Assembly: GCF_042654065.1 (NCBI RefSeq)
Contig: NZ_JBHSFP010000009.1
Span: 124,001-188,000, forward strand
Length of the DNA stretch: 64,000 nucleotides
Direction: 5' to 3'
DNA from: Sphaerisporangium dianthi
GTDB lineage: Bacteria; Actinomycetota; Actinomycetes; Streptosporangiales; Streptosporangiaceae
Shown: piece after piece, positions 50,160-58,024 of the stretch
Numbering within the stretch: the stretch's first letter is position 1
Layout: every line of letters starts with the position of its first letter
Program-made: the position numbers and the translations under genes
The notes under the pieces: generated by a model
Databases searched by the model: none
Told to the model about the DNA's origin: nothing
What the model saw: the letters and a program-made list of their open reading frames with translations, nothing else

Positions 50160-53100
50160 CGGCGGCCCCCGTGACCGGCCTTCTCACCGGCCCGCAGGAC
50201 GCCACCCTGGACGCGGGCGCCTACGAGGTTCTGCGCACCCGGCTGGCGGAGCAGGCTGCCGAACTTGGCCGGCGGGCCGAGGCGCTCAACACCGAGCGCC
50301 TCGGCGTCTTCGGCGGCGCGGAGCTGCGCCTGGCCGGCGCCGAGCGCATCCGCACGCGCAACAACTGCGTGCCGCGCGACATCGTCGCCGTCGGCGGGCT
50401 CATGCTGTTCGGCTACAACGTGTTCGTCGGGATGCGTCCGGAGACCGCGGTCGAGGACGTCTTCTCCCTGCACCGGTTCGTGCGCGAGGGCGAGGCGTTC
50501 CGCTTCGAGGACGCGGGCGCGCAGGGCCTTGCCGGGCTGCTCGACGACCCCCGCTTCCGGCGCGACTTCGCCGAGCTGTACCGCTACTACCGGGAGACCC
50601 GCCTGCTGCGGCTGCGGCAGGCGGAGGGCAGGCTGCTGGCGGTCTTCCAGACGGGCCCGCGCACGCAGGACGTGCGCGTGCTGCGCTGGAGCCTCGCCCC
50701 CGACGGCGCGGTCTCCTACCTGGACGACCGCGGCGAGCGCGACGACGTCCTGCCCGCCTCGCACGACTTCGCCTGGACCGCGACGACGCGGGACGACCAC
50801 GTCCCCGGACGCCATCCGCACATCTCCATCGGCGGGGAGGTGTTCGTCGAGACCGTCGGCGGCGATCTGACGATCAAGGTGGAGGACAACACCGAGACGG
50901 GCGAGGGCATCTACCGCGAGCCCGTCGACGAGCCGCTGCAGAGTCTGGCCGACGCCGATGTTCAGCACGCCAGGGTCGGGCCGCTGATTCTGCTGCGCGT
51001 CCGGCCGTACAAGGAGGAGCGGTGGCGGCACCTGGTGTACGACACCAGGACGCGGGCGGTGGCCCGCCTGGACGGCATCGGGCAGGCCTGCCGCCGCCTG
51101 CCCGAGGACCAGGGGATCATCTTCCCCGGCGGGTACCACCTGGCCACCGGCGTCACCAAGACCTTCGACGCCGACGTGGCCGGCCTCGAGTACGAGCGGG
51201 AGGTGCGCTCCCCCAACGGCGAGGACGTGCTGTTCGTCTTCCACGCCCGCGCCGAGGGCCGGAGCCTGCTGCTGCCGTACAACCTGATCCGCAAGGAGGT
51301 CGCCGGCCCGATCACCTGCCACGGTTACTCGCTGTTCGAGGACGGCACGCTCGTGGTGTTCCGCGAGGTGTCCGGTGAGCCGTCGCGGGTCCATCCGATG
51401 CAGGTGTGGCGGACGCCCTACCAGTCGGACGCCCACGCCGCCGTGCGCCCGGCCGGCACCGGCCCCCTGGAGCGGGTGGGCAACGCCGATCTGGTGCGGG
51501 GCATCTCCGACGCGCTGTCGATCAGCCGCATGGCCGGCGGGACGAGCCCGTCCGCGGCCGTCTTCGAGGCGCTCGTCGCCGCCTGCGAGCGGATGGCGGA
51601 CCACTACCACTGGCTCGGCGACGCCGAGCTCGGCGACCTGCGCACCCCGCTCGCCGCGGTGCGCACGGCGGCCGGGCAGGCGCTGGAGGAGTTCGAGCAG
51701 GTGCGCGCGCTCACCGAGCGGGCCGCCGCCACGCTGGAGGAGGCCGCCGGGCGCGTCGCCTCCATGGTGCGGCGCCTGCGCGGCGAGGCGCCGGGCACGG
51801 CCGGCGAGTGGGTGGCGCGACTGGCGGAGCTGCGCCAGGCGCGGGGCCGTCTGGTCACCGTCCGCGAGATGCGTTACGCCGACCAGGCCAGGGCGGACGA
51901 GCTGGCGGCGGGACTCGCGGACGAGCTGGACGCGGCGGCGGGCAGGGCCGTCGAGTTCCTGCGGGGCGAGGACGCCTTCGCCGGCTACCACGCCGACGTC
52001 GAGCGGCTGGCCGCCGAGGCGGGCACGGTCGCCACCGCGGCGGGCGCGGCGCCCATCGGGCGGCGGCTCGACGATCAGGCGGAAGGGCTGGAGGTCCTCA
52101 CCGAGGTCGTCGGCGGCCTGGACATCGCCGACGCCACGGTCCGCACGGCGATCCTGGAGCGCATCGGCGAGGTGCTCGCCGGGGTCAACCGCGCACGGGC
52201 CGTCCTGACCGGACGGCGCTCCGAGTTGCTCGCCGCCGAGGGCCGGGCGCGGTTCGCGGCGGAGTTCTCGCTGCTCGGCCAGGCCGCCACCGGGGCGATC
52301 GCGATGGCGGACACCCCAGAGCGGTGCGACGAGCAGCTCGGCCGGCTGCTGCTGCGGCTGGAGACGCTGGAGTCGCGTTTCGGCGAGTTCGACGACTTCC
52401 TGGCCCGGCTCACCGCCAAGCGGGAGGAGGTCGTCGAGGCGTTCACCTCGCGCAGGCACGCGCTGCTGGACGAGCGGACCCGCAAGGCCGGCCGCCTGGC
52501 CGCGTCGTCCGGGCGGATCCTCGCGGGCGTGCGCCGCCGGGCCGCCGCTCTGGCGTCCCTGGACGAGGTGAACGCCTACTTCGCCGCCGACCCGATGGTC
52601 GCCAAGCTGCGCGCCGTGTCCGCCGACCTGCGGGCGCTCGGCGACCCGGTGCGCGCCGAGGAGCTCGACGGGCGGCTCAAGGCCGCCCGCCAGGAGGCCG
52701 GACGCGCGCTGCGCGACCGTCTCGACCTGTACGGCGCGGACGGCAGGACGATCAGGCTGGGCGCGCACCGGTTCTCGGTCGACACCCGGCCGTTCGACCT
52801 CACGCTGGTCCCGCACGACGGGGCGCCGGCCTTCGCCATCACCGGCACCGACTACCTCTCCCCCGTGCGGGACGAGGACTTCGCGGCCACCCGCCCGTTC
52901 TGGGACCAGACGCTCGTGTCCGAGACGCCCCAGGTGTACCGGGCCGAGCACCTGGCCGCGTCGATCCTCGCCGACGCCGAGGCCGGCCGGGAGGGGCTGT
53001 CGCCGGAGGCGCTGCGCACGGCGGCGGTCACCGAGGGCGGGCTGCTCGCCGTGGTGCGCCGGGTGGCCGCGTCGCGCCTCGACGAGGGGTACGAGCGCGG

Positions 53101-55228
53101 CGTGCACGACCACGACGCGGCGGCGATCCTCGCGGTCCTGCTCCGCCTGCGCGCGGACGCGGGGCTGCTGCGCCATCCGCCGCGGGAGCGGGCGGCGGCC
53201 CAGCTGTTCTGGGCGTTCGGCGCCGACGAGGCGTCCAGGGGCGCCTGGTCGACGCGCGCGGGGTCGCTCGCCCGCGCCCGGGCCGCCTTCGGCGCGGCGG
53301 GGCCTTCGCGGGCGGCCGGGGAGCTGTGCGCCGAACTGGCGGACGCCATGGCCGGCTTCTTCCGCCGAACCGGGCCGATCGCCGGGGACGCCGACCTCGG
53401 CGTGGCCGCCGAGTACCTGTTCGAGGAGCTGGCAGAGGCGCGGGACGGGTTCGTCACGGGCGCGGGGGCCCGCGCCCTGCTCGCCCGGTTCCGCGCGGCC
53501 CTCGGCGGGCCGGAGTCCCCGGCCTGCCGCCGGTTCGAGGACGACGTGCGCGCGCTCGGCGACGACCTGGCCGCCAGGCACCAGCTCGTCCGCGCGTGGC
53601 TCGGCGCGCTGCCCGCCGCGGCCGCGCACGAGCCGGCCGAGGACGAGCCGGCCGAGGACGAGCCGGCCGAGGACGAGCCGGCCGAGGACGAGCCGGCCGA
53701 GGACGAGCCGGCCGAGGACGAGCCGGCGGAGGCGGTGGCGATCGAGCTCTGCGGCGACGCGCTGCGGCGCCACGACTCCTCGGCCGTGCTCGCGGCGACC
53801 GTCGAAGGGCTGCTCGGGACCCATCCCCGCGTCGTCGGGCGGCGCCTGCGCCTTCGGATCGACGAGTTCATGGCCCGCACCCGGCGCTTCCGCCTGGAGC
53901 GCGTGCCCGCCTTCCGCGCCTACCAGCGGCGGCGGGAGGAGCTGGTGGCGCGCGAGCGGGCGCGGCTGCGGCTGAGCGAGTACGAGCCCAAGGTGATGAG
54001 CGCGTTCGTGCGCAACCGGCTGCTGGACGAGGTCTACCTGCCGCTGATCGGCGCCAACCTCGCCAAGCAGCTCGGCGCCGCCGGCGAGACGCGGCGCACC
54101 GACCAGATGGGGTTGCTGCTGCTGATCTCCCCGCCCGGGTACGGGAAGACGACCCTGATGGAGTACGTGGCGAGCAGGCTGGGGCTGGTCTTCGTGAAGG
54201 TCGACGGGCCGGCCCTGGGCAGCGGCGTCACCTCGCTCGATCCCGCGCGGGCGCCGGACGCGACCGCCCGGCGCGAGGTGGAGAAGATCTCCTTCGCGCT
54301 GGAGATGGGCAGCAACGTCCTGCTCTACCTGGACGACATCCAGCACACCTCTCCGGAGCTGCTGCAGCGGTTCATCTCGCTGTGCGACGCCCAGCGGCGG
54401 ATGGAGGGGGTGTGGGACGGCGCCGCCCGCACCTATGACCTGCGCGGCAAGCGGTTCGCGGTCTGCATGGCGGGCAACCCCTACACCGAGTCGGGCGGGC
54501 GGTTCCGCATCCCCGACATGCTGGCCAACCGCGCGGACGTGTGGAACCTCGGCGACGTCCTGTCGGGGCGGGAGGAGCTGTTCGCGCTCAGCTACATCGA
54601 GAACGCGCTCACCTCCAACCCCGTCCTCGCCCCGCTCGCGGCCAGGGACGGGGACGACCTCGCGTCGCTGCTGGACCTGGCGAGGGGCGGCCAGGCGGTG
54701 CGGCCGGACCGGCTCGCCCATCCCTACTCCGCCGCGGAGCTGGACCAGATCACCTCCGTGCTGCGCAAGCTGCTGCGGGTGCGGCAGGTCGTCCTGGCCG
54801 CCAACCAGGCGTACATCGCCTCGGCCTCGCAGTCCGACGCGTCGCGGACCGAGCCGCCGTTCCGGCTGCAGGGCTCCTACCGGAACATGAACAAGCTGGC
54901 CGAGCGCGTCGTGCCGGTGATGAACGACGCCGAACTGGACGCGGTGATCGACGATCACTACCTGGGCGAGGCGCAGACCCTCGCGGGCGCGGCGGAGGCG
55001 AACCTGCTGAAGCTGGCCGAGCTGCGCGGGACGATGACGCCCGAGCAGGCGAGGCGGTGGGCCGAGGTGAAGGCCGGCCACGTGCGCGCGGCGGCTCTGG
55101 GCGGCGAGGAGGGCGACCCGGTGTCCAGGGCGGTCGGCGCGGTCGGCCTGCTCGCCGACCGGGTCGGCGCCGTGGAGTCCGCCATCGAGCGGGCGGCCCG
55201 CCTCCTGACCGCCGACGATCTCGGCTGA
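50156..55228 (+). CDS. Giant DUF3686-type AAA ATPase
   Basis: The 1690-residue protein belongs to the family annotated as DNA-repair ATPases (DUF3686 plus AAA); that function has little direct proof as far as I recall. The first ~430 residues hold a beta-rich region (RNNCVPRDIVAVGGLMLFGYN, HPHISIGGEVFVETVGG), then long helical, coiled-coil-like segments to ~1150. A seven-copy EPAED-type run (1159-1193) leads into an AAA module: Walker A SPPGYGKT (1325-1332), Walker B VLLYLDD (1388-1394), sensor AGNPYTESGGRF and GSYRNMNKLAERVV. The GTG overlaps the flotillin stop (GTGA), so flotillin and ATPase are translationally coupled, suggesting a membrane-tethered complex. Confidence 0.88.
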   Translation: MTAAPVTGLLTGPQDATLDAGAYEVLRTRLAEQAAELGRRAEALNTERLGVFGGAELRLAGAERIRTRNNCVPRDIVAVGGLMLFGYNVFVGMRPETAVEDVFSLHRFVREGEAFRFEDAGAQGLAGLLDDPRFRRDFAELYRYYRETRLLRLRQAEGRLLAVFQTGPRTQDVRVLRWSLAPDGAVSYLDDRGERDDVLPASHDFAWTATTRDDHVPGRHPHISIGGEVFVETVGGDLTIKVEDNTETGEGIYREPVDEPLQSLADADVQHARVGPLILLRVRPYKEERWRHLVYDTRTRAVARLDGIGQACRRLPEDQGIIFPGGYHLATGVTKTFDADVAGLEYEREVRSPNGEDVLFVFHARAEGRSLLLPYNLIRKEVAGPITCHGYSLFEDGTLVVFREVSGEPSRVHPMQVWRTPYQSDAHAAVRPAGTGPLERVGNADLVRGISDALSISRMAGGTSPSAAVFEALVAACERMADHYHWLGDAELGDLRTPLAAVRTAAGQALEEFEQVRALTERAAATLEEAAGRVASMVRRLRGEAPGTAGEWVARLAELRQARGRLVTVREMRYADQARADELAAGLADELDAAAGRAVEFLRGEDAFAGYHADVERLAAEAGTVATAAGAAPIGRRLDDQAEGLEVLTEVVGGLDIADATVRTAILERIGEVLAGVNRARAVLTGRRSELLAAEGRARFAAEFSLLGQAATGAIAMADTPERCDEQLGRLLLRLETLESRFGEFDDFLARLTAKREEVVEAFTSRRHALLDERTRKAGRLAASSGRILAGVRRRAAALASLDEVNAYFAADPMVAKLRAVSADLRALGDPVRAEELDGRLKAARQEAGRALRDRLDLYGADGRTIRLGAHRFSVDTRPFDLTLVPHDGAPAFAITGTDYLSPVRDEDFAATRPFWDQTLVSETPQVYRAEHLAASILADAEAGREGLSPEALRTAAVTEGGLLAVVRRVAASRLDEGYERGVHDHDAAAILAVLLRLRADAGLLRHPPRERAAAQLFWAFGADEASRGAWSTRAGSLARARAAFGAAGPSRAAGELCAELADAMAGFFRRTGPIAGDADLGVAAEYLFEELAEARDGFVTGAGARALLARFRAALGGPESPACRRFEDDVRALGDDLAARHQLVRAWLGALPAAAAHEPAEDEPAEDEPAEDEPAEDEPAEDEPAEDEPAEAVAIELCGDALRRHDSSAVLAATVEGLLGTHPRVVGRRLRLRIDEFMARTRRFRLERVPAFRAYQRRREELVARERARLRLSEYEPKVMSAFVRNRLLDEVYLPLIGANLAKQLGAAGETRRTDQMGLLLLISPPGYGKTTLMEYVASRLGLVFVKVDGPALGSGVTSLDPARAPDATARREVEKISFALEMGSNVLLYLDDIQHTSPELLQRFISLCDAQRRMEGVWDGAARTYDLRGKRFAVCMAGNPYTESGGRFRIPDMLANRADVWNLGDVLSGREELFALSYIENALTSNPVLAPLAARDGDDLASLLDLARGGQAVRPDRLAHPYSAAELDQITSVLRKLLRVRQVVLAANQAYIASASQSDASRTEPPFRLQGSYRNMNKLAERVVPVMNDAELDAVIDDHYLGEAQTLAGAAEANLLKLAELRGTMTPEQARRWAEVKAGHVRAAALGGEEGDPVSRAVGAVGLLADRVGAVESAIERAARLLTADDLG
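53630..53734. repeat. Seven 15-bp tandem repeats in the AAA ATPase gene
   Basis: GAGCCGGCCGAGGAC is repeated six times exactly, with a seventh changed copy, encoding a Glu-Pro-Ala-Glu-Asp acidic run. It lies between the helical region and the AAA module, as a flexible, expandable linker. Confidence 0.92.
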
Positions 55229-55480
55229 CATCGCCCGGCACGGAATGTACGTAACTAATGGGACCTATGGGATCTAAGTCATATCCAACCGAGAATTCCC
55301 TATGCCAAGCCGAGGAGGATGTATATACGGTGCAGGTCTTGCCTCCGAAAGCCCACCTCCACGGTGTCGATCAGTCCGACATATAGCTCATTATCGGACA
55401 GACGAATCTCTACCGGGCGGGGTCTTCGGTGGCCTAGAGTTACTGACGTCAGGAATGCATATTCCGCCGCGAGGAGATAG
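55229..55480. promoter_or_regulatory. Regulatory region between the flotillin/ATPase and Hsp70/GTPase operons
   Basis: These 252 bases are noticeably AT-richer than their surroundings. They contain three symmetric elements: GTATATAC (55321-55328), the dyad GTCCGA-N14-TCGGAC (55374-55399) and the perfect 10-bp palindrome CTGACGTCAG (55443-55452), which lies 28 nt before the GrpE-like start. I see no CIRCE or HAIR element of the usual heat-shock type. The region most likely gives the second operon its own regulated promoter. Confidence 0.6.
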
Positions 55481-56425
55481 ATGGCGCCTCCCCCCGAAGA
55501 GCCGCGCGAGCCCGCCGCAGACGGCGCGACGCCCTCCGCGCCCTCCGAGGGACGGCCCGACGCCGCCAGGGAGCTCTCGCGCCAGGTCGAAGAGCTCACC
55601 CGCCGGGTCGCCGCCCTCATCGAGGCCGCCGGGCGCGAACACGAGCGGGCGGCACACCGGGAGCAGGTCATCGACCGCCTGCACGCCGAGAACCAGCAGC
55701 TGCGCCACGGGCTGCTGCAGGAGGCGCTGACCCCGGTCAGGGCCCGCCTGTATCGCCTGCACGACACCGTGGCGCGCGAGGCGGCCCGCTGGCGAGGGCC
55801 GGCCCACCCGCCCGCCGAGCTGGCGGGGCCGCTCTTCTCGGCCATCGCCGAGGAGGTCGCCGAGGTGCTCGGGCGCACGGGCGCCGAGCGCGCCGGCGTC
55901 AGGGCGGGCGACGCCTACGACCCGGCCCTCCACCGGCCGGCCGGCACCAGCCCGGTGGCCGAGGAGGCCGACGGGACGGTCGTCGAGGTGCTGAGCGAGG
56001 CGTTCACGACGGGCGAACGGGTGCTGCGCAAGGCGTCGGTGGTCGTCGGGCGCGCCACCGCACCGGGCGACGGCACGGACACGGCCGTGAAGGCGGAGAC
56101 CGACGCGGCCGTCAAGGCGGACGCGGGTCCGGAGGCGGACGCGGGCCTGAAGGCGGGCGCGGGCGTCAGGGCGGAGGCCGGCGCCGCGGAGACGACGGAC
56201 GCCAGGGCGGAGGCGGGCGGGGACGCCGGGGCGGACCCCGGGGTGGCCGAGCAGGAGAAACCCGAAAATACGAAGAAACCGAAAAAGCCAGATAAAGCGG
56301 GCAACGGGGACGGCCCGGGGCAGCAGCGGGGCAACCGAAACGACGGCAAGGCCGGCAATGCGCGCGACGGGGCGAACGGCACCGCCGGACGCGCGGGCGG
56401 CGGCACGGAGAAGGGGAGCGAGTAG
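55481..56425 (+). CDS. GrpE-like nucleotide exchange factor
   Basis: This 314-residue protein has the GrpE layout. A helical, coiled-coil stretch (about 30-85: LSRQVEELTRRVAALIEAAG) precedes a compact domain with YDPALHRPAGTSPV and TVVEVLSEAFTTGERVLRKA, matching the beta-wing of GrpE that opens the Hsp70 nucleotide site. The C-terminal 115 residues are low-complexity, rich in Ala, Gly, Asp and Lys with near-repeats of KADAG type, and are unusual for GrpE. The ATG follows GAGGAG. It ends 3 nt before the Hsp70 gene, so it is almost certainly a dedicated partner of that chaperone rather than housekeeping GrpE. Confidence 0.83.
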   Translation: MAPPPEEPREPAADGATPSAPSEGRPDAARELSRQVEELTRRVAALIEAAGREHERAAHREQVIDRLHAENQQLRHGLLQEALTPVRARLYRLHDTVAREAARWRGPAHPPAELAGPLFSAIAEEVAEVLGRTGAERAGVRAGDAYDPALHRPAGTSPVAEEADGTVVEVLSEAFTTGERVLRKASVVVGRATAPGDGTDTAVKAETDAAVKADAGPEADAGLKAGAGVRAEAGAAETTDARAEAGGDAGADPGVAEQEKPENTKKPKKPDKAGNGDGPGQQRGNRNDGKAGNARDGANGTAGRAGGGTEKGSE

Positions 56426-56428
56426 GCG

Positions 56429-58012
56429 ATGGCTGTTCACGGGATAGACCTCGGTACGACGTATTCGTGCATCGCCTATGTCGACGACGTCGGGCGTCCC
56501 ACGGTGCTGCGCAACATGGAGGGCAGCGACACCACGCCCTCGGTGGTCTTCTTCGAATCCCCCGGCAACGTCGTCGTCGGCGCCACCGCCAAGGACAGCG
56601 CGGTCCTGCACCCCGACCTCGTCGTCAGCCGCATCAAGCGCGACATGGGCCAGGACACCCCCCGTGTCAGGCACGGCAGGCCCTACACCCCCGAAGAGAT
56701 CTCCGCGTTCGTCCTGCGCAAGCTGGCCGACGACGCCGCCACCGCGACGGGCGAGACGGTCGAGGACGTCGTCATCACCGTCCCGGCCTACTTCGGCGCG
56801 GCCGAGCGCGACGCCACCAGGAAGGCCGGGCAGATCGCCGGCCTCAACGTCATCGACATCATCTCCGAGCCGATCGCCGCGGCGATCACCTACGGCGTGC
56901 TCAACCCCGACACCGACCGCACGATCCTGGTGTACGACCTCGGCGGCGGCACCTTCGACACCACCGTGATGCGCATCCAGGGCGGGGACATCGAGGTCGT
57001 CTGCACCGACGGCGACCACGAGCTCGGCGGCGCCGACTGGGACGACCGGCTGGCCGAGCACCTGGCCGAGCGCTTCGGCGCCGAACACCCGGGCGCCGGC
57101 GACCCGCTGCTGGACAAGCACTCCGAGCAGCAGCTGCGCCGCGACGCCGAAGACCTGAAGAAGACGCTGTCCACCCGCGCCCACCACGTCGTCCGCGTCA
57201 TGCACGAGGGCAGGGTCAGCACGGTCGAGCTGACCCGCGAGGCCTTCGAAGAGCTCACCCGCGACCTGCTCGACCGCACCATCGAGATCACCCGGCGCAC
57301 CATGGAGACCGCCGCGGCCAAGGGGGTGCGCGCCTACGACCACCTGGTGCTGGTCGGCGGCTCCACCAAGATGCCCGCGGTCACCGAGGCGCTGCAGAAG
57401 GAGTTCCAGCTCACCCCGCGCCTGCAGGACCCCGACCTTGCCGTCGCCAAGGGCGCCGCGCTCTTCGCCTTCGAAGAGACCTACCGGCGCCTGATGCGGG
57501 CCGGCGAGCCGGCCAAGGCCCAAGAGATCGCCGAGCGGGCGGGGCTGAGCGCCGAGCAGCAGGAGCAGATCGCCGGGCGCACGATCAAGACGGTCGCCTC
57601 GCGCGCCTTCGGCATCATCGTCACCGACAAAGAGAGCAGGCGCCGCAGCGTCGAGCACCTCGTCCACGCCAACGACGCGCTCCCCTCCGGCGTCACGCAG
57701 GACTTCTACACCATCGACGCCGGGCAGACCGGGGTCACCATCGAGGTCATGGAGCAGGCCGGCACCGCCGAGTCCGAGGAGGTCGAGGACAACGGCCTCA
57801 TCGCCGAGGGCGTGCTGAAGATCCCCAAGGGCAAGCCGGCCGGGTGGCCGATCGAGGTCACCTTCGCCCTGGACGGCTCCGGGCTGCTGCAGGTCACCGC
57901 CCGCGAGCGCGAGACCGGCGAAGAGCTCGAGCTCCGCATCCAGATCGGCGGCATGTCCGAGGAGGACGTCGCCGAGTCCCGGGCCGCCCTGTCCCGCGTC
58001 CAGGTCAGCTAG
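56429..58012 (+). CDS. Hsp70-family chaperone lacking the C-terminal lid
   Basis: The 527-residue protein has a complete Hsp70 ATPase domain: HGIDLGTTYSCIAY (phosphate 1), VYDLGGGTFDTTV (phosphate 2), IISEPIAAAITYG (connect) and LVGGSTKMPAV (adenosine). The linker is atypical and a beta-sandwich substrate domain follows (SRAFGIIVTDKES, NDALPSGVTQDFYT, VTARERETGEELEL), but the protein stops at GGMSEEDVAESRAAL, where the helical lid would begin. It is therefore not the housekeeping DnaK (~610-640 residues). It sits between the GrpE-like gene and the FN3-like gene and may act on a specific client such as the adjacent GTPase system. Confidence 0.9.
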   Translation: MAVHGIDLGTTYSCIAYVDDVGRPTVLRNMEGSDTTPSVVFFESPGNVVVGATAKDSAVLHPDLVVSRIKRDMGQDTPRVRHGRPYTPEEISAFVLRKLADDAATATGETVEDVVITVPAYFGAAERDATRKAGQIAGLNVIDIISEPIAAAITYGVLNPDTDRTILVYDLGGGTFDTTVMRIQGGDIEVVCTDGDHELGGADWDDRLAEHLAERFGAEHPGAGDPLLDKHSEQQLRRDAEDLKKTLSTRAHHVVRVMHEGRVSTVELTREAFEELTRDLLDRTIEITRRTMETAAAKGVRAYDHLVLVGGSTKMPAVTEALQKEFQLTPRLQDPDLAVAKGAALFAFEETYRRLMRAGEPAKAQEIAERAGLSAEQQEQIAGRTIKTVASRAFGIIVTDKESRRRSVEHLVHANDALPSGVTQDFYTIDAGQTGVTIEVMEQAGTAESEEVEDNGLIAEGVLKIPKGKPAGWPIEVTFALDGSGLLQVTARERETGEELELRIQIGGMSEEDVAESRAALSRVQVS

Positions 58013-58024
58013 CCAGGCGGTCGT

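Noticed and set aside
53630..53734. CRISPR-like array
   Set aside because: The repeats are directly adjacent with no spacers and encode an acidic run in frame.
48572..55231. A 2219-codon open frame on the minus strand
   Set aside because: It lies opposite the flotillin and AAA genes, whose protein motifs are clear. Long antisense frames arise from strong GC bias at third positions, and the translation is low-complexity.
55302..55730. A 142-codon plus-strand frame starting in the regulatory region before the GrpE-like gene
   Set aside because: Most of it overlaps the GrpE-like gene out of frame, and the upstream part is not protein-like.
56429..58012. Housekeeping dnaK
   Set aside because: The protein lacks the lid domain, is about 100 residues short, and sits in a GTPase operon without dnaJ or hspR.
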